Shown: positions 1 to 7,922 of the stretch, piece after piece
Layout of the letters: every line of letters begins with the position of its first letter
How positions within the stretch are numbered: position 1 is the stretch's first letter
DNA from: JAVJUV01 sp040220415
GTDB lineage: Bacteria > Pseudomonadota > Alphaproteobacteria > Rhodobacterales > Rhodobacteraceae
Length of the DNA: 64,000 nucleotides
Reading direction: 5' to 3'
Assembly (NCBI GenBank): GCA_040220415.1
Contig: JAVJUV010000143.1
Coordinates: 1-64,000, forward strand
The notes under the pieces: generated by a model
Database searches by the model: none
What the model saw: the letters and a program-made list of their open reading frames with translations, nothing else
What the model was told of the DNA's origin: nothing
Position numbers and translations under genes: made by a program

Positions 1-8
1 GCCTCGGT

Positions 9-67
9 CCCTTCTTCTTTTCCAAAATACTCCGGGGGTCCGGGGGCAGCGCCCCCGGGGCTGCGGG
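9..67 (-). repeat. Dispersed intergenic hairpin repeat, copy 1
   Basis: On the minus strand this reads as a GC hairpin (CCGGGGGC, loop GCT, GCCCCCGG; 40-58) followed by a GGAGTATTTTGG block and a purine run AAAAGAAGAAGGG. It begins 2 nt after the fabD stop, so it may end or process the fabD transcript, although no uridine tract directly follows the stem. Similar elements occur at 14751, 22761 and 49066, all in the same orientation. Confidence 0.7.
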
Positions 68-69
68 TG

Positions 70-1008
70 CTACGTCAGGGACGCCCCCGCCACGGCCACA
101 TACGCCGCCGTCCCCATCTGCCGCGTCACCGCCTCCTTCGCGATACGCCGGATCATGCCCGACAGCGCCTTGCCCGCACCCACTTCCCAGAACTCGGTCA
201 CGCCGTGTGCGGCCATCCACTCGACGCTCGTCCGCCAGCGCACCCGGCCCGAGACCTGGTCGACCAGGAGCGACCGGATCAGCGTCGGATTGCTCACCGC
301 GGCAGCCAGCACGTTGGCCACCACCGGCACCTTCGGCGCGGCGATCTCAACCTCGTCCAGCGCTCGGGCCATCACGGACGCGGCCGGCGTCATCAACGCG
401 CAGTGAAACGGCGCCGAGACCGGCAGCATCACCGCCCGTTTCGCGCCCGCCTCCCGGGCCAGCTCGACCGCGCGTTCCACCGCCGCCTTGTTGCCCGAGA
501 CCACGTTCTGCATCGGATCGTTCTCGTTGGCGACCTGGCAGACCTCGCCCTCGGTCGCCATCTGCGCCACCTTCGCCACTTCCTCGAACGACAGTCCTAG
601 GATCGCGGCCATCGCGCCTTCGCCCACGGGCACCGCGTTCTGCATGGCCTTGCCCCGGATGCGCAACAGGCGCGCCGCGTCCGCGATGCTGATCGACCCC
701 GCGGCACAAAGCGCCGAGTACTCGCCCAGCGAATGCCCCGCCACGTAGGCCGCCCTTGCGGCGTCCACGCCCTCGGCCTCCAGCGCCCGGACGGCGGCCA
801 TCGAGGTCGCCATCAGCGCCGGCTGGGCGTTCTCGGTCAGCGTCAGCGTTTCCTGCTCGCCCTCCCAGATCAGCGACGACAGCTTCTCCCCCAACGCCTC
901 GTCCACCTCGTCGAACACCGCTTTCGCCGCCGGATAGGCATCGGCCAGATCGCGCCCCATGCCGATCGTCTGCGCGCCCTGTCCGGGAAATACGAATGCC
1001 AGGCTCAT
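70..1008 (-). CDS. fabD: Malonyl-CoA:ACP transacylase FabD
   Basis: Transfers the malonyl group from CoA to acyl carrier protein, which supplies the extender unit for cytosolic fatty-acid synthesis. The 312 residues match the family length. The N-terminal FPGQGAQ motif and the nucleophile elbow GHSLGEYSA (Ser about residue 93) are intact, and the family His/Gln residues lie in the expected middle and C-terminal regions. The start ATG has a strong GAGGAGGGG site upstream. The usual partners fabG and acpP are not inside the window; they would lie to the left if present. The gene is divergent from the cytochrome b561 gene. Confidence 0.96.
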   Translation of the reverse strand: MSLAFVFPGQGAQTIGMGRDLADAYPAAKAVFDEVDEALGEKLSSLIWEGEQETLTLTENAQPALMATSMAAVRALEAEGVDAARAAYVAGHSLGEYSALCAAGSISIADAARLLRIRGKAMQNAVPVGEGAMAAILGLSFEEVAKVAQMATEGEVCQVANENDPMQNVVSGNKAAVERAVELAREAGAKRAVMLPVSAPFHCALMTPAASVMARALDEVEIAAPKVPVVANVLAAAVSNPTLIRSLLVDQVSGRVRWRTSVEWMAAHGVTEFWEVGAGKALSGMIRRIAKEAVTRQMGTAAYVAVAGASLT

Positions 1009-1127
1009 CGCCGCCCCTCCTCATCGCTTTTCACCGGTCCTATCGCGAAGGCCCGGTTCCGGCAAGCAGACCTTGCCCGAACAAGGCATCGGTGGCTTAA
1101 CCTGTGCACCATGACACCGGAGCGCCA

Positions 1128-2204
1128 ATGGCCCTGAGAAACACACCGCGCAGCTATGGCCTCATCGCCCGCATCCTGCACTGGCTGACGGCGCTCCTGA
1201 TCCTCACCGCCTTCCCCCTCGGCTTCCTCGCCAACCGGACAGAGCTGACCGACGGCGCCGCCATCGAACGTGTCTTCGCGCTCTTCTCGCTTCACAAGAC
1301 CGTCGGCATCGCCGCGCTTCTGATCGGGCTGGCCCGCATCGGCTGGAGCCTCTCGCAGCCACGCCCCGCGCCGCTCTCCCGCACCCGCTGGGAGCGGACG
1401 CTGGCCGAGATCACACACTGGACGCTCAGCATCGCGCTTGTCGCCGTGCCGCTGACGGGCTGGCTCGCGCATTCCTCCGCGCCCGGCCTCGCTCCCATCC
1501 GCTGGCCTCTGCCCCAGTATCTGCCCTTCGTCCCGGCAACGCCCGAGGCGGCCGCGCTCTTCGGAGCGATCCACTGGCTTGTCACCAAACTTCTGGCCGC
1601 CGCCATCCTGCTACATGTCGCCGGGGCCCTGAAACACGCGCTGATCGACCGTGACGGCACACTGGCGCGCATGACCTCGGGCACACCCGCCGGAAACGGC
1701 ACCCACAGCGGCACCGCCACCGCCGCGCTAACCGCCCTGATCCTCTGGATCGCCGCCATCGGCCTTGGCGCAGCGCTGGCGCCTGCGCCTCCCGCGCTAC
1801 CGGAGACATGGACCGCAACCGACGTCCGGCTCGCGCTTCTCACGACCGAAGACGAAGCCCGGATCGGCGACATTCCCGCCGCCGACGTGACCTTGACGCT
1901 CGCCGCCGACAACACCGGGACGCTCGATATCTTCGCCGCCCTCGATTCCGTCGCCGCGACGGAAGCAGACCCGCTGCTGGCCACTCTGCCGATCCCCATC
2001 GCGCAGTTCAGCGGCACGGTTTCGGGCACGCCGCCGGACCTGCGCGCCGCCGGCCGGCTCGATCTGGGCGGACAATTCTCGGATATCGCTCTGGCGCTGA
2101 CGCGGGACGGCGACACCGTCCGGCTTGCCGAAGCGCTGACCCTGCCGGGTGCCCCCGACTACGCGCTCCGTATCGAAGCCACGTTCCGGCGGCCGGCCGA
2201 TTGA
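1128..2204 (+). CDS. Cytochrome b561 fused to a YceI-like domain
   Basis: A 358-residue protein. The N-terminal ~185 residues are a four-helix di-heme cytochrome b561 of the bacterial type, with candidate heme ligands His18, His56, His97 and His163. After a further hydrophobic helix (about 195-215) comes a ~140-residue YceI-like lipocalin-type domain, predicted to be periplasmic. YceI proteins bind polyisoprenoids, so quinone handling next to a quinol-oxidising b561 is a reasonable but unproven idea. The start at 1128 has a GGAG site 5 nt upstream; an in-frame GTG at 1104 would add eight residues without a good site. Confidence 0.85.
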   Translation: MALRNTPRSYGLIARILHWLTALLILTAFPLGFLANRTELTDGAAIERVFALFSLHKTVGIAALLIGLARIGWSLSQPRPAPLSRTRWERTLAEITHWTLSIALVAVPLTGWLAHSSAPGLAPIRWPLPQYLPFVPATPEAAALFGAIHWLVTKLLAAAILLHVAGALKHALIDRDGTLARMTSGTPAGNGTHSGTATAALTALILWIAAIGLGAALAPAPPALPETWTATDVRLALLTTEDEARIGDIPAADVTLTLAADNTGTLDIFAALDSVAATEADPLLATLPIPIAQFSGTVSGTPPDLRAAGRLDLGGQFSDIALALTRDGDTVRLAEALTLPGAPDYALRIEATFRRPAD

Positions 2205-2276
2205 CCGGATGTTCACCCAGGTTAACGGCGCCACAGCATCTGGTGGAACGGCCGATCGGACGCCACAAGAGGCACC

Positions 2277-2325
2277 GACGTGATACCGACGTCATACCGA
2301 CGCGATACCGAAACCCGAATTTCGG
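2277..2325. repeat. Three 11-nt tandem repeats plus a small hairpin
   Basis: GACGTGATACC, GACGTCATACC and GACGCGATACC follow one another directly (2277-2309). They run into an inverted repeat, CCGAAA (2308-2313) and TTTCGG (2320-2325). The site lies between two convergent genes, so the hairpin could be a weak bidirectional terminator. Nothing else is apparent in 2205-2411. Confidence 0.6.
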
Positions 2326-2411
2326 CACCCCGGGCCGCAAAACAAGGCCGTTAACGATTGCCGGGTCCGAAAACCCACCCCACCGAACGCCCCGTTGCGC
2401 CGCGCAACACC

Positions 2412-3404
2412 TCAGGCGTTGACGTCGACGACGACCCGGCCCTTGACCCGCCCCTTCAGGATATCGGCGCCCAGCTTCGGCAGATCGGCCAGGGTCGCGG
2501 GCTGGATCATCGCCTCCAGCTTCTCCATCGGCAGATCCGAAGCAATGCGATTCCAGGCCCTTACGCGGTCCTCGAAGGGCCGCATCACGCTGTCGATGCC
2601 CAGAAGGTTCACGCCGCGCAGGATGAAAGGCGTGATCAGCGCGCCCTCGATGGCAGCACCCCCCGCAAGGCCGACCGCCGCGACCGAAGACCCGTATTTC
2701 ATCTGCTTCAGCACGCGTCCCAGCATCACTCCCGCAACCGCATCGACGCACCCGGCCCAGGCCTCGGCCTCAAGTGGCTTGCGCGTCACTTCGGCGAACT
2801 CCTCGCGCGGCACGATCCGCGACGCGCCCAGGCCGATCAGGTAATCACCGGTCTCCGGCCGCCCGGTGACGGCGGCGACCTCGTAGCCCAGTTGGGCCAG
2901 AACCGCAGTCGCGACCGAGCCTACCCCGCCGGCCGCGCCCGTCACGATGACCTCGCCCTTCTCGGGTTCAAGTCCGTGATCTTCCAGCGCGATCACCGCA
3001 AGCATCGCCGTCAGACCGGCGGTGCCGACCGCCATCGCCGCCCGTGTCGTCAACCCATCGGGCAACGGCACAAGCCAGTCCGCCTGCACCCGCGCTTTCT
3101 GGGCGTAGCCGCCCCAATGGACCTCACCGACGCGCCATCCGGTCAGAACCACCTTGTCGCCGGGCTTGTAGCGCCCGTCCGACGATGCCTCTACCGTGCC
3201 CGCGAAATCGATGCCCGGCACGTGCGGATAGGTCCGCACCAGCCCGCCTCCCGGACCGATGCACAGCCCGTCCTTGTAGTTCACCGTCGAGTATTCGACC
3301 GCAACGGTGACGTCGCCCTCGGGCAGACGCGCCTCATCGATGTCCTGAACGCTGGCGCTCGTCTTGCCCTCTTCGTCCTTCTCCACCACCAATGCCCGGA
3401 TCAT
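2412..3404 (-). CDS. acuI: Acrylyl-CoA reductase AcuI / YhdH-type MDR
   Basis: A zinc-free medium-chain NADPH-dependent reductase. The YhdH/AcuI subfamily reduces acryloyl-CoA to propionyl-CoA, a detoxifying step in DMSP and 3-hydroxypropionate metabolism in marine Rhodobacterales. The 330 residues match the family. An N-terminal GroES-like half (VEYSTVNYKDGLCI, PGIDFAGTV) is followed by a Rossmann half with the nucleotide motif TGAAGGVGS (about 155-163). The start is set by the conserved MIRALVV beginning, with a G-rich site upstream. It lies 38 nt after the DinB-like gene. No DMSP lyase or demethylase gene is nearby, so the substrate is inferred from family similarity alone. Confidence 0.85.
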   Translation of the reverse strand: MIRALVVEKDEEGKTSASVQDIDEARLPEGDVTVAVEYSTVNYKDGLCIGPGGGLVRTYPHVPGIDFAGTVEASSDGRYKPGDKVVLTGWRVGEVHWGGYAQKARVQADWLVPLPDGLTTRAAMAVGTAGLTAMLAVIALEDHGLEPEKGEVIVTGAAGGVGSVATAVLAQLGYEVAAVTGRPETGDYLIGLGASRIVPREEFAEVTRKPLEAEAWAGCVDAVAGVMLGRVLKQMKYGSSVAAVGLAGGAAIEGALITPFILRGVNLLGIDSVMRPFEDRVRAWNRIASDLPMEKLEAMIQPATLADLPKLGADILKGRVKGRVVVDVNA

Positions 3405-3442
3405 CGTCGCATCCCCCCTGCGTATGCCTCGTTCACCCCGGC

Positions 3443-3949
3443 TTAACCGTCGTCCGGCATGATGAAAAGGTCGGTGTCCCCCGGGCGAGCGCCGGCCGCC
3501 GTCAGCATCGCATGCACCTGACCCCGGTGATGGGTCTGGTGATTGAAGAAATGCACGACGCACAGCCCCAGCGGCCTCGTCACATCGCGGCCCGTCGCCC
3601 CGGAATGCCACGACAGGTCGGCGGCCAGGGTCTCATCGCCTACCCGCCCGGCCCAGTCCAGGATCCGCGCGTCCGCCTCGGCACGCCGCGCCTTCAGCTC
3701 CTGCCAGTCCACCAGCCACCCGCCGCTGTCGGAAATGCCCACATCCGGTTTTTCCCACCCATCGAACCGGCTCATCCACATGCAGTCACCCCAAAGCAGG
3801 TGGCTCAGCGTGGCGTGAACCGAGCCGAAGAACGCCCCCCTGTCCTCGTGCCGCGCCGCGTCGTCCAGCGTATCGGCCGCACCATACAAGTTGTTGTTCT
3901 GCCAGCGATTATACCGCGCCATCAGGCGCACGAAATTCCGGTCGATCAT
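3443..3949 (-). CDS. DinB/YfiT-fold family protein
   Basis: A 168-residue four-helix-bundle protein of the DinB (damage-inducible) superfamily. The metal-binding histidine pattern is visible: one His in HATLSHLLWGD (about 50-60) and two in the C-terminal FNHQTHHRGQVH. Some superfamily members are thiol (mycothiol or bacillithiol) S-transferases, but the substrate in this lineage is unknown. The start at 3949 has GGAG 8 nt upstream, inside the stop region of the LprI-MliC gene, so the two genes are probably translationally coupled. Confidence 0.8.
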   Translation of the reverse strand: MIDRNFVRLMARYNRWQNNNLYGAADTLDDAARHEDRGAFFGSVHATLSHLLWGDCMWMSRFDGWEKPDVGISDSGGWLVDWQELKARRAEADARILDWAGRVGDETLAADLSWHSGATGRDVTRPLGLCVVHFFNHQTHHRGQVHAMLTAAGARPGDTDLFIMPDDG

Positions 3950-3953
3950 CGGC

Positions 3954-4559
3954 TCACTCCGCCAGCGCACAAGACATCTCTTCGCCCTCGGTCCAGACGA
4001 ACCGGGCCTCGCCGCCCTTCTCCCAGAACATCCGGCCAAAGGTGCCCTCGTACCGCGCGCCCGAGGCCGAGCGCGACAGGTGCATCGCCTCCACGCCATC
4101 GCCGTATTCCACCCGCAACGCGGGCAGCGGCGTGTCGTAATAGGTCGCATAGACCTCGTTCGCCGGATTGCCTTCGCAGATCCAGCGTGCCTGCGCCAAG
4201 GGTACCCGAAGCATCCATGTCGCCACCAGTTCGGCCTCGCGCACCAGATAGGACGCTTCAACGCAAGCGCGCGCATCCTCGGCCTTCCAGCATTCGTCCC
4301 GCCCCTTGATCCACCCGCGCTGAGTCGCCTTCAGCGCCCCCACGGCTTCCTCCGCGCCGGCATCCAGCCCTTCGGCCACCACAAGCGCCGCGTCATATTC
4401 CTCGGCCAGCCGGCGATCCATTTCCGACAGCGCGGCATCCCCGCAGACCAGTTCCTCGGCGTTTCCGGACGCCTTCGAACAATCGAAGGAGGGCCCCTCC
4501 GCGGCCACCGCGACACCTGCAACCAACAGAAAGAAAATGGAAATCCGGACCGATCTCAT
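3954..4559 (-). CDS. LprI-like (DUF1311) and MliC lysozyme-inhibitor fusion
   Basis: A secreted 201-residue protein with a signal peptide (about 1-20, cleaved after AVA). Residues ~25-105 resemble the cysteine-containing LprI N-terminal/DUF1311 helical domain (C-x10-C pattern and LKATQRGWIKGRDEC). Residues ~125-201 resemble MliC, the membrane-bound inhibitor of c-type lysozyme: a first Cys in ICEG, the SASGARYEG loop, FWEKGGEA and the closing Cys in MSCAL. Both halves belong to families linked to lysozyme inhibition, so a periplasmic lysozyme defence role is likely. Two DUF1311-only relatives occur near 51 and 52 kb. Confidence 0.8.
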   Translation of the reverse strand: MRSVRISIFFLLVAGVAVAAEGPSFDCSKASGNAEELVCGDAALSEMDRRLAEEYDAALVVAEGLDAGAEEAVGALKATQRGWIKGRDECWKAEDARACVEASYLVREAELVATWMLRVPLAQARWICEGNPANEVYATYYDTPLPALRVEYGDGVEAMHLSRSASGARYEGTFGRMFWEKGGEARFVWTEGEEMSCALAE

Positions 4560-4653
4560 GACAAACTCCCAACCCGATCAACCTGCACCATAGCACGCAA
4601 AATCGCGGTGCCACAGCACACCTGCCCCCCTTCCCAAAGGCCCCGGGTATCCC

Positions 4654-4659
4654 TATATT
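4654..4659 (+). promoter_or_regulatory. Possible -10 box for the tmRNA gene
   Basis: TATATT lies just before the inferred 5' end of the acceptor piece (about 4666). The matching -35 region (TTCCCA, 4631-4636) is weak, so this is a tentative assignment. Confidence 0.3.
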
Positions 4660-4665
4660 CAGGGT

Positions 4666-4980
4666 GTCTCCTCGTGGGACTATGGACATAAACGCGCTCG
4701 TAATAAGCGGATCGGACCCGGGGGCGGTACCCGGCGGCTCCACCAAAAATCCTTCGTTTGGGGATCATGGGGCCGAAATAGGATCGACGGACGTCTAAAG
4801 GGGTTATGCTTTGTCTCGGTGAGGTACCACCGATATCGGTCCACATAAGCTAGTTGCAAACGACAACAAAGCTCCGATGGCGATGGCTGCGTAAGCAGTT
4901 TGAACTATCGAAAATTAAGTCCTTGGGCTTAGCAGCTTAAGGCGGGGTTCGCAGGCACCTGGCAACAGAAGCCTGCACTT
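4666..4980 (+). ncRNA. ssrA: Circularly permuted two-piece tmRNA (ssrA)
   Basis: tmRNA rescues stalled ribosomes and tags the unfinished protein for ClpXP. The gene is permuted as known in alphaproteobacteria. The acceptor piece comes first and ends with CGGCTCC plus ACCA (4735-4745). A 23-nt spacer follows (4746-4768), then the coding piece opens with GGGGCCG (4769-4775), which pairs fully with CGGCTCC to form the 7-bp acceptor stem. The tag frame runs GCA to TAA (4856-4894) and encodes ANDNKAPMAMAA. The stop lies in a TAAGC/GCTTA helix, and a GCAGGC/GCCTGC hairpin (4951-4976) marks the 3' part. The outer ends are estimates. Confidence 0.9.
4856..4894 (+). other. tmRNA proteolysis-tag reading frame
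   Basis: Resume codon GCA, then codons for ANDNKAPMAMAA, then TAA. The tag ends in the ClpX-recognised Ala-Ala and starts with the A-N-D-N block used by alphaproteobacterial SspB. The first tagged Ala normally comes from the charged tRNA part. Confidence 0.88.
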
Positions 4981-5139
4981 TCCCTTCAACGTCTGATCGC
5001 CACATGCGGCACACACGGGCATCATAGCGCCGGAATCTCCACGATACGGACCCTTTCGCCGGGATTGCGATTCCCCTATTGCTCACCTTCCCTTCAGTTC
5101 CGAATCTTATATGCTGACCCCATCCAGTATGGAGACGGG

Positions 5140-5601
5140 ATGACCAGCAGCATCGATTACGGCACCCTGATGCACCGCGCCATGCGAGGTCTCATTCAGG
5201 AAGTCCTGACGGACGTGGCCAGGAACGGCCTGCCCGGCCAGCATCATTTTTTCATCACCTTCGACACGATGCACCCCGACGTCGAGATGGCCGATTGGCT
5301 CAGCGACCGTTATCCCGAAGAAATGACGGTGGTCATGCAGCACTGGTTCGACAATCTGGAAGTCACCGATGAAGGCTTCTCGGTGACGCTGAACTTCGGC
5401 GACAGCCCCGAACCGCTCTACATTCCTTATGACGCCATCCGCACCTTCGTCGACCCGTCTGTGGAGTTCGGCCTCAGGTTCGAGACCCAGGAAGAGGAAG
5501 AGGAAACCGTCGCTCCGACTCCGGTCGAGTCGACCGGAACTGATTCGGCGCCAAAGGCGAAGGACGCCGAGATCGTCAGTCTCGACAAGTTCCGCAAATA
5601 G
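5140..5601 (+). CDS. sspB: SspB-type ClpXP adaptor
   Basis: A stringent-starvation-protein-B homologue of the alphaproteobacterial type (153 residues). These proteins bind the N-terminal part of the ssrA tag and tether tagged substrates to ClpX. The folded domain spans ~1-115. An acidic linker (EEEEETV, about 120-126) leads to a conserved C-terminal tail ending DAEIVSLDKFRK, which fits the ClpX-binding motif position. The start at 5140 has GGAG 5 nt upstream. The gene begins ~160 nt after the tmRNA on the same strand, so tag and tag adaptor are side by side. Confidence 0.88.
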   Translation: MTSSIDYGTLMHRAMRGLIQEVLTDVARNGLPGQHHFFITFDTMHPDVEMADWLSDRYPEEMTVVMQHWFDNLEVTDEGFSVTLNFGDSPEPLYIPYDAIRTFVDPSVEFGLRFETQEEEEETVAPTPVESTGTDSAPKAKDAEIVSLDKFRK

Positions 5602-5622
5602 CGCCCCCGATCCCGGTCGGCC

Positions 5623-6063
5623 CTAGTCCCTGTAGGCTTGGTGACAAGACCGGCAGGTCTCGTTGATACCCTGATAGGCCGACCGTAAATCTTCGATCGT
5701 TCCTATCCTGGAACTCGCCGCATCAGCCAAATCAGCCAGAAGTTCGGTCTGGGCGGCGAAGGTGTCGAAGTCTTCCCAGATCTCCGGCCTCGCTTCCGAG
5801 AAAGGGTCCGGCCTGCCGACTTCGAACAACCCGGGCAAATCGCGCGCTAGCTGCGCTATTTCCGCGGCCGCCATCCGTGCCACGCCGTCGTCGAAACTCT
5901 CGAGGCCAGTGACCATCGCTTCAAGGACCGCGGCCTGCTCGCCGATCATCTTCATGACGTATTTTCGGGTCCAGACTTCCGGAGCCGCGGCGCCATGCGA
6001 CGCCTCGGCCGCGACAGCGACAACAACGGCACCAAGACCGAATAGCATCCCCAGGAACTTCAT
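5623..6063 (-). CDS. Cytochrome c' / c556-type monoheme protein
   Basis: A periplasmic 146-residue protein with an N-terminal signal peptide (about 1-20) and a four-helix-bundle pattern. It ends in the class II heme-binding motif CRSCH close to the C terminus, as in cytochrome c' and c556. Family members bind NO or act as electron carriers; the role here is not known. The start is taken at 6063 because it places the signal peptide at the N terminus. The site GAAGTG upstream is weak, and an in-frame start at 6090 exists. Confidence 0.82.
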   Translation of the reverse strand: MKFLGMLFGLGAVVVAVAAEASHGAAAPEVWTRKYVMKMIGEQAAVLEAMVTGLESFDDGVARMAAAEIAQLARDLPGLFEVGRPDPFSEARPEIWEDFDTFAAQTELLADLADAASSRIGTIEDLRSAYQGINETCRSCHQAYRD

Positions 6064-6144
6064 TTCACTTCGCTTGAATGCGCCCGGCACAGCTACCCCA
6101 CGGAGAAATTCGCCCCGTCACTTGCCGGACAATTACGTCAATGG

Positions 6145-6981
6145 CTAAATTCGCACGCCCTTGCGGCCGGCCAGGTCCGTGAAGAACTGCCACGCCACAC
6201 GACCGGATCTTGCACCGCGTGTGGCTTGCCATTCAATGGCCTCTGCGTGCAGCGTTTGTGCATCGGTATCGACGCCATAGGCTTCGCAGTATCCGCGGAT
6301 CATGGACAGGTATTCGTCCTGCGTGCAGGGATGGAACCCCAGCCACAGTCCGAACCTGTCCGACAGCGAAACCTTTTCTTCCACCGCCTCGGAAGGACTG
6401 ATCGCGCTCGAACGTTCGTTCTCGATCATGTCCCTCGGCATCAGGTGACGGCGGTTCGAGGTGGCATAGAAGATCACGTTGTCCGGTCGCCCCTCGATAC
6501 CGCCATCCAGCACCGCCTTCAGGCTCTTGTAGTGCTGGTCGTCATGGGAAAAGGACAAGTCGTCGCAGAACAGGACGAACCTGTCCTCCGAGCCTCGCAG
6601 GATGCTCAGAAGCCGCCCCACCGATGGCAGGTCCTCGCGCTGGATCTCGACGATCTTGCACGCGAAACCTTCCGCCAGAACTGCCGCGTGAGCCGCCTTC
6701 ACAAGAGAAGACTTGCCCATTCCCCGCGCGCCCCATAGAAGCGCGTTGTTGGCTGGCAGTCCCCTGGCGAACTGGCGCGTGTTCTCCAGAAGCGTGTCGC
6801 GCGACCGATCCACGCCAACCAGCAAGCCGATATCCACGCGATTGACCTTCTCGACCGGATCCAGTCGGTCGGGCGAGACATGCCAGACAAAGGCGTCGGC
6901 AACACCGAAATCCGGGGCCGCCAGCGGTGCCGGCGCCATCCGCTCCAGCGCCTCTGCAATACGCTTCTTGGCCTTCGTCAC
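6145..6981 (-). CDS. DUF815 family AAA-type ATPase
   Basis: A cytoplasmic 278-residue ATP-binding protein. The Walker A motif is GARGMGKSS (about 86-94) and the Walker B motif is RFVLFCDDLSF (about 133-143). A sensor-like ATSNRRH follows, and an arginine in NERSS lies where an AAA finger is expected. DUF815 proteins have no firmly known function. The start overlaps the tatC stop by 4 nt (ATGA), so it is the last gene of the tatABC operon. That linkage may hint at a role near export, but this is only inference. Confidence 0.85.
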   Translation of the reverse strand: MTKAKKRIAEALERMAPAPLAAPDFGVADAFVWHVSPDRLDPVEKVNRVDIGLLVGVDRSRDTLLENTRQFARGLPANNALLWGARGMGKSSLVKAAHAAVLAEGFACKIVEIQREDLPSVGRLLSILRGSEDRFVLFCDDLSFSHDDQHYKSLKAVLDGGIEGRPDNVIFYATSNRRHLMPRDMIENERSSAISPSEAVEEKVSLSDRFGLWLGFHPCTQDEYLSMIRGYCEAYGVDTDAQTLHAEAIEWQATRGARSGRVAWQFFTDLAGRKGVRI

Positions 6982-7922
6982 GCCTTCGGGTCTCCCTCGC
7001 CTTCAGCTTCGGGTTCGTCGTCGTCGAACTCCGAGTAAAGGTCCTCGTCTTCGCCGAGGATGCCTTCCTCGCGCAACTGCTGGACACGTTTCTTCTCGAC
7101 CCATCTCACCAACTGGATCGATATCTCGTAAAGGCCGTAGACCGCTGTGAAGAGGATAAGCTGGGTGACCACGTCAGGCGGCGTGATCAGCGCGGCCAGC
7201 ACCAGGATGCCCACCATCGCGTATTTCCGCGTGCTCGCCAGTCCCTTGGCCGAGACCAGACCGGCCTTGCCCATCAGCGTCAGAAGAACCGGCAACTGAA
7301 AGCACAGCCCGAATGCCATGATGAATTTCAGCGTGATATCGAGGCTCTCGTTGACCTTGCCGAAGAAGGTGATCTTCACACCTTCCGCGCTTTCGGGCAC
7401 GACGGCGGCCTCGGGCGGCAATTCATCCACCCCTTGGGCAAGCAAGTTGGCGAAGATCGAACTGACATCCGCAAAACCCAGGAAGAATGACATCGCCAAT
7501 GGCGTCACGATGAAATGGGCAAATGCCGCCCCCAGCATGAACATCATGGGGGAGGCGATGATGAACGGCAGGAATGCGTTCTTCTCGGTCCGGTAAAGCC
7601 CCGGTGCAATGAACCGCCACAACTGATAGGCGATCACCGGAAAGGCCAGCGCAAAACCGAAGACCATCGAGATCCGGAACAGAGTGAAAAGGTATTCCTG
7701 CGGGCTGGTGTACTGCAGCGTCGGCGCCGGGTCGCCCAACGACCGCAGCGTGTCCTCGATCGGGTTGACCAGGAACTGAAGGATCGGTTCGGCCACCACG
7801 AAGGCCAGGACGATGCCCACGACGAAGGCCATCACCGAATAGATCAGGCGCGTGCGCAACTCCGCCAGGTGCTCGATCAGCGGGGCGGAACTGTCCTCGA
7901 TCTCGTCCTCGGTGGCGCTCAT
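6978..7922 (-). CDS. tatC: Twin-arginine translocase subunit TatC
   Basis: The receptor subunit of the Tat pathway, which exports folded proteins such as cofactor enzymes bearing an RR signal. The 314 residues include the expected six transmembrane segments, the early HLAELRTRLIYS motif with its conserved Glu, and the periplasmic loop. An additional insert lies at about 165-195, and the C terminus is an acidic tail (EDEDLYSEFDDDEPEAEG). It overlaps tatB upstream and the DUF815 gene downstream by 4 nt each. Confidence 0.96.
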   Translation of the reverse strand: MSATEDEIEDSSAPLIEHLAELRTRLIYSVMAFVVGIVLAFVVAEPILQFLVNPIEDTLRSLGDPAPTLQYTSPQEYLFTLFRISMVFGFALAFPVIAYQLWRFIAPGLYRTEKNAFLPFIIASPMMFMLGAAFAHFIVTPLAMSFFLGFADVSSIFANLLAQGVDELPPEAAVVPESAEGVKITFFGKVNESLDITLKFIMAFGLCFQLPVLLTLMGKAGLVSAKGLASTRKYAMVGILVLAALITPPDVVTQLILFTAVYGLYEISIQLVRWVEKKRVQQLREEGILGEDEDLYSEFDDDEPEAEGEGDPKA

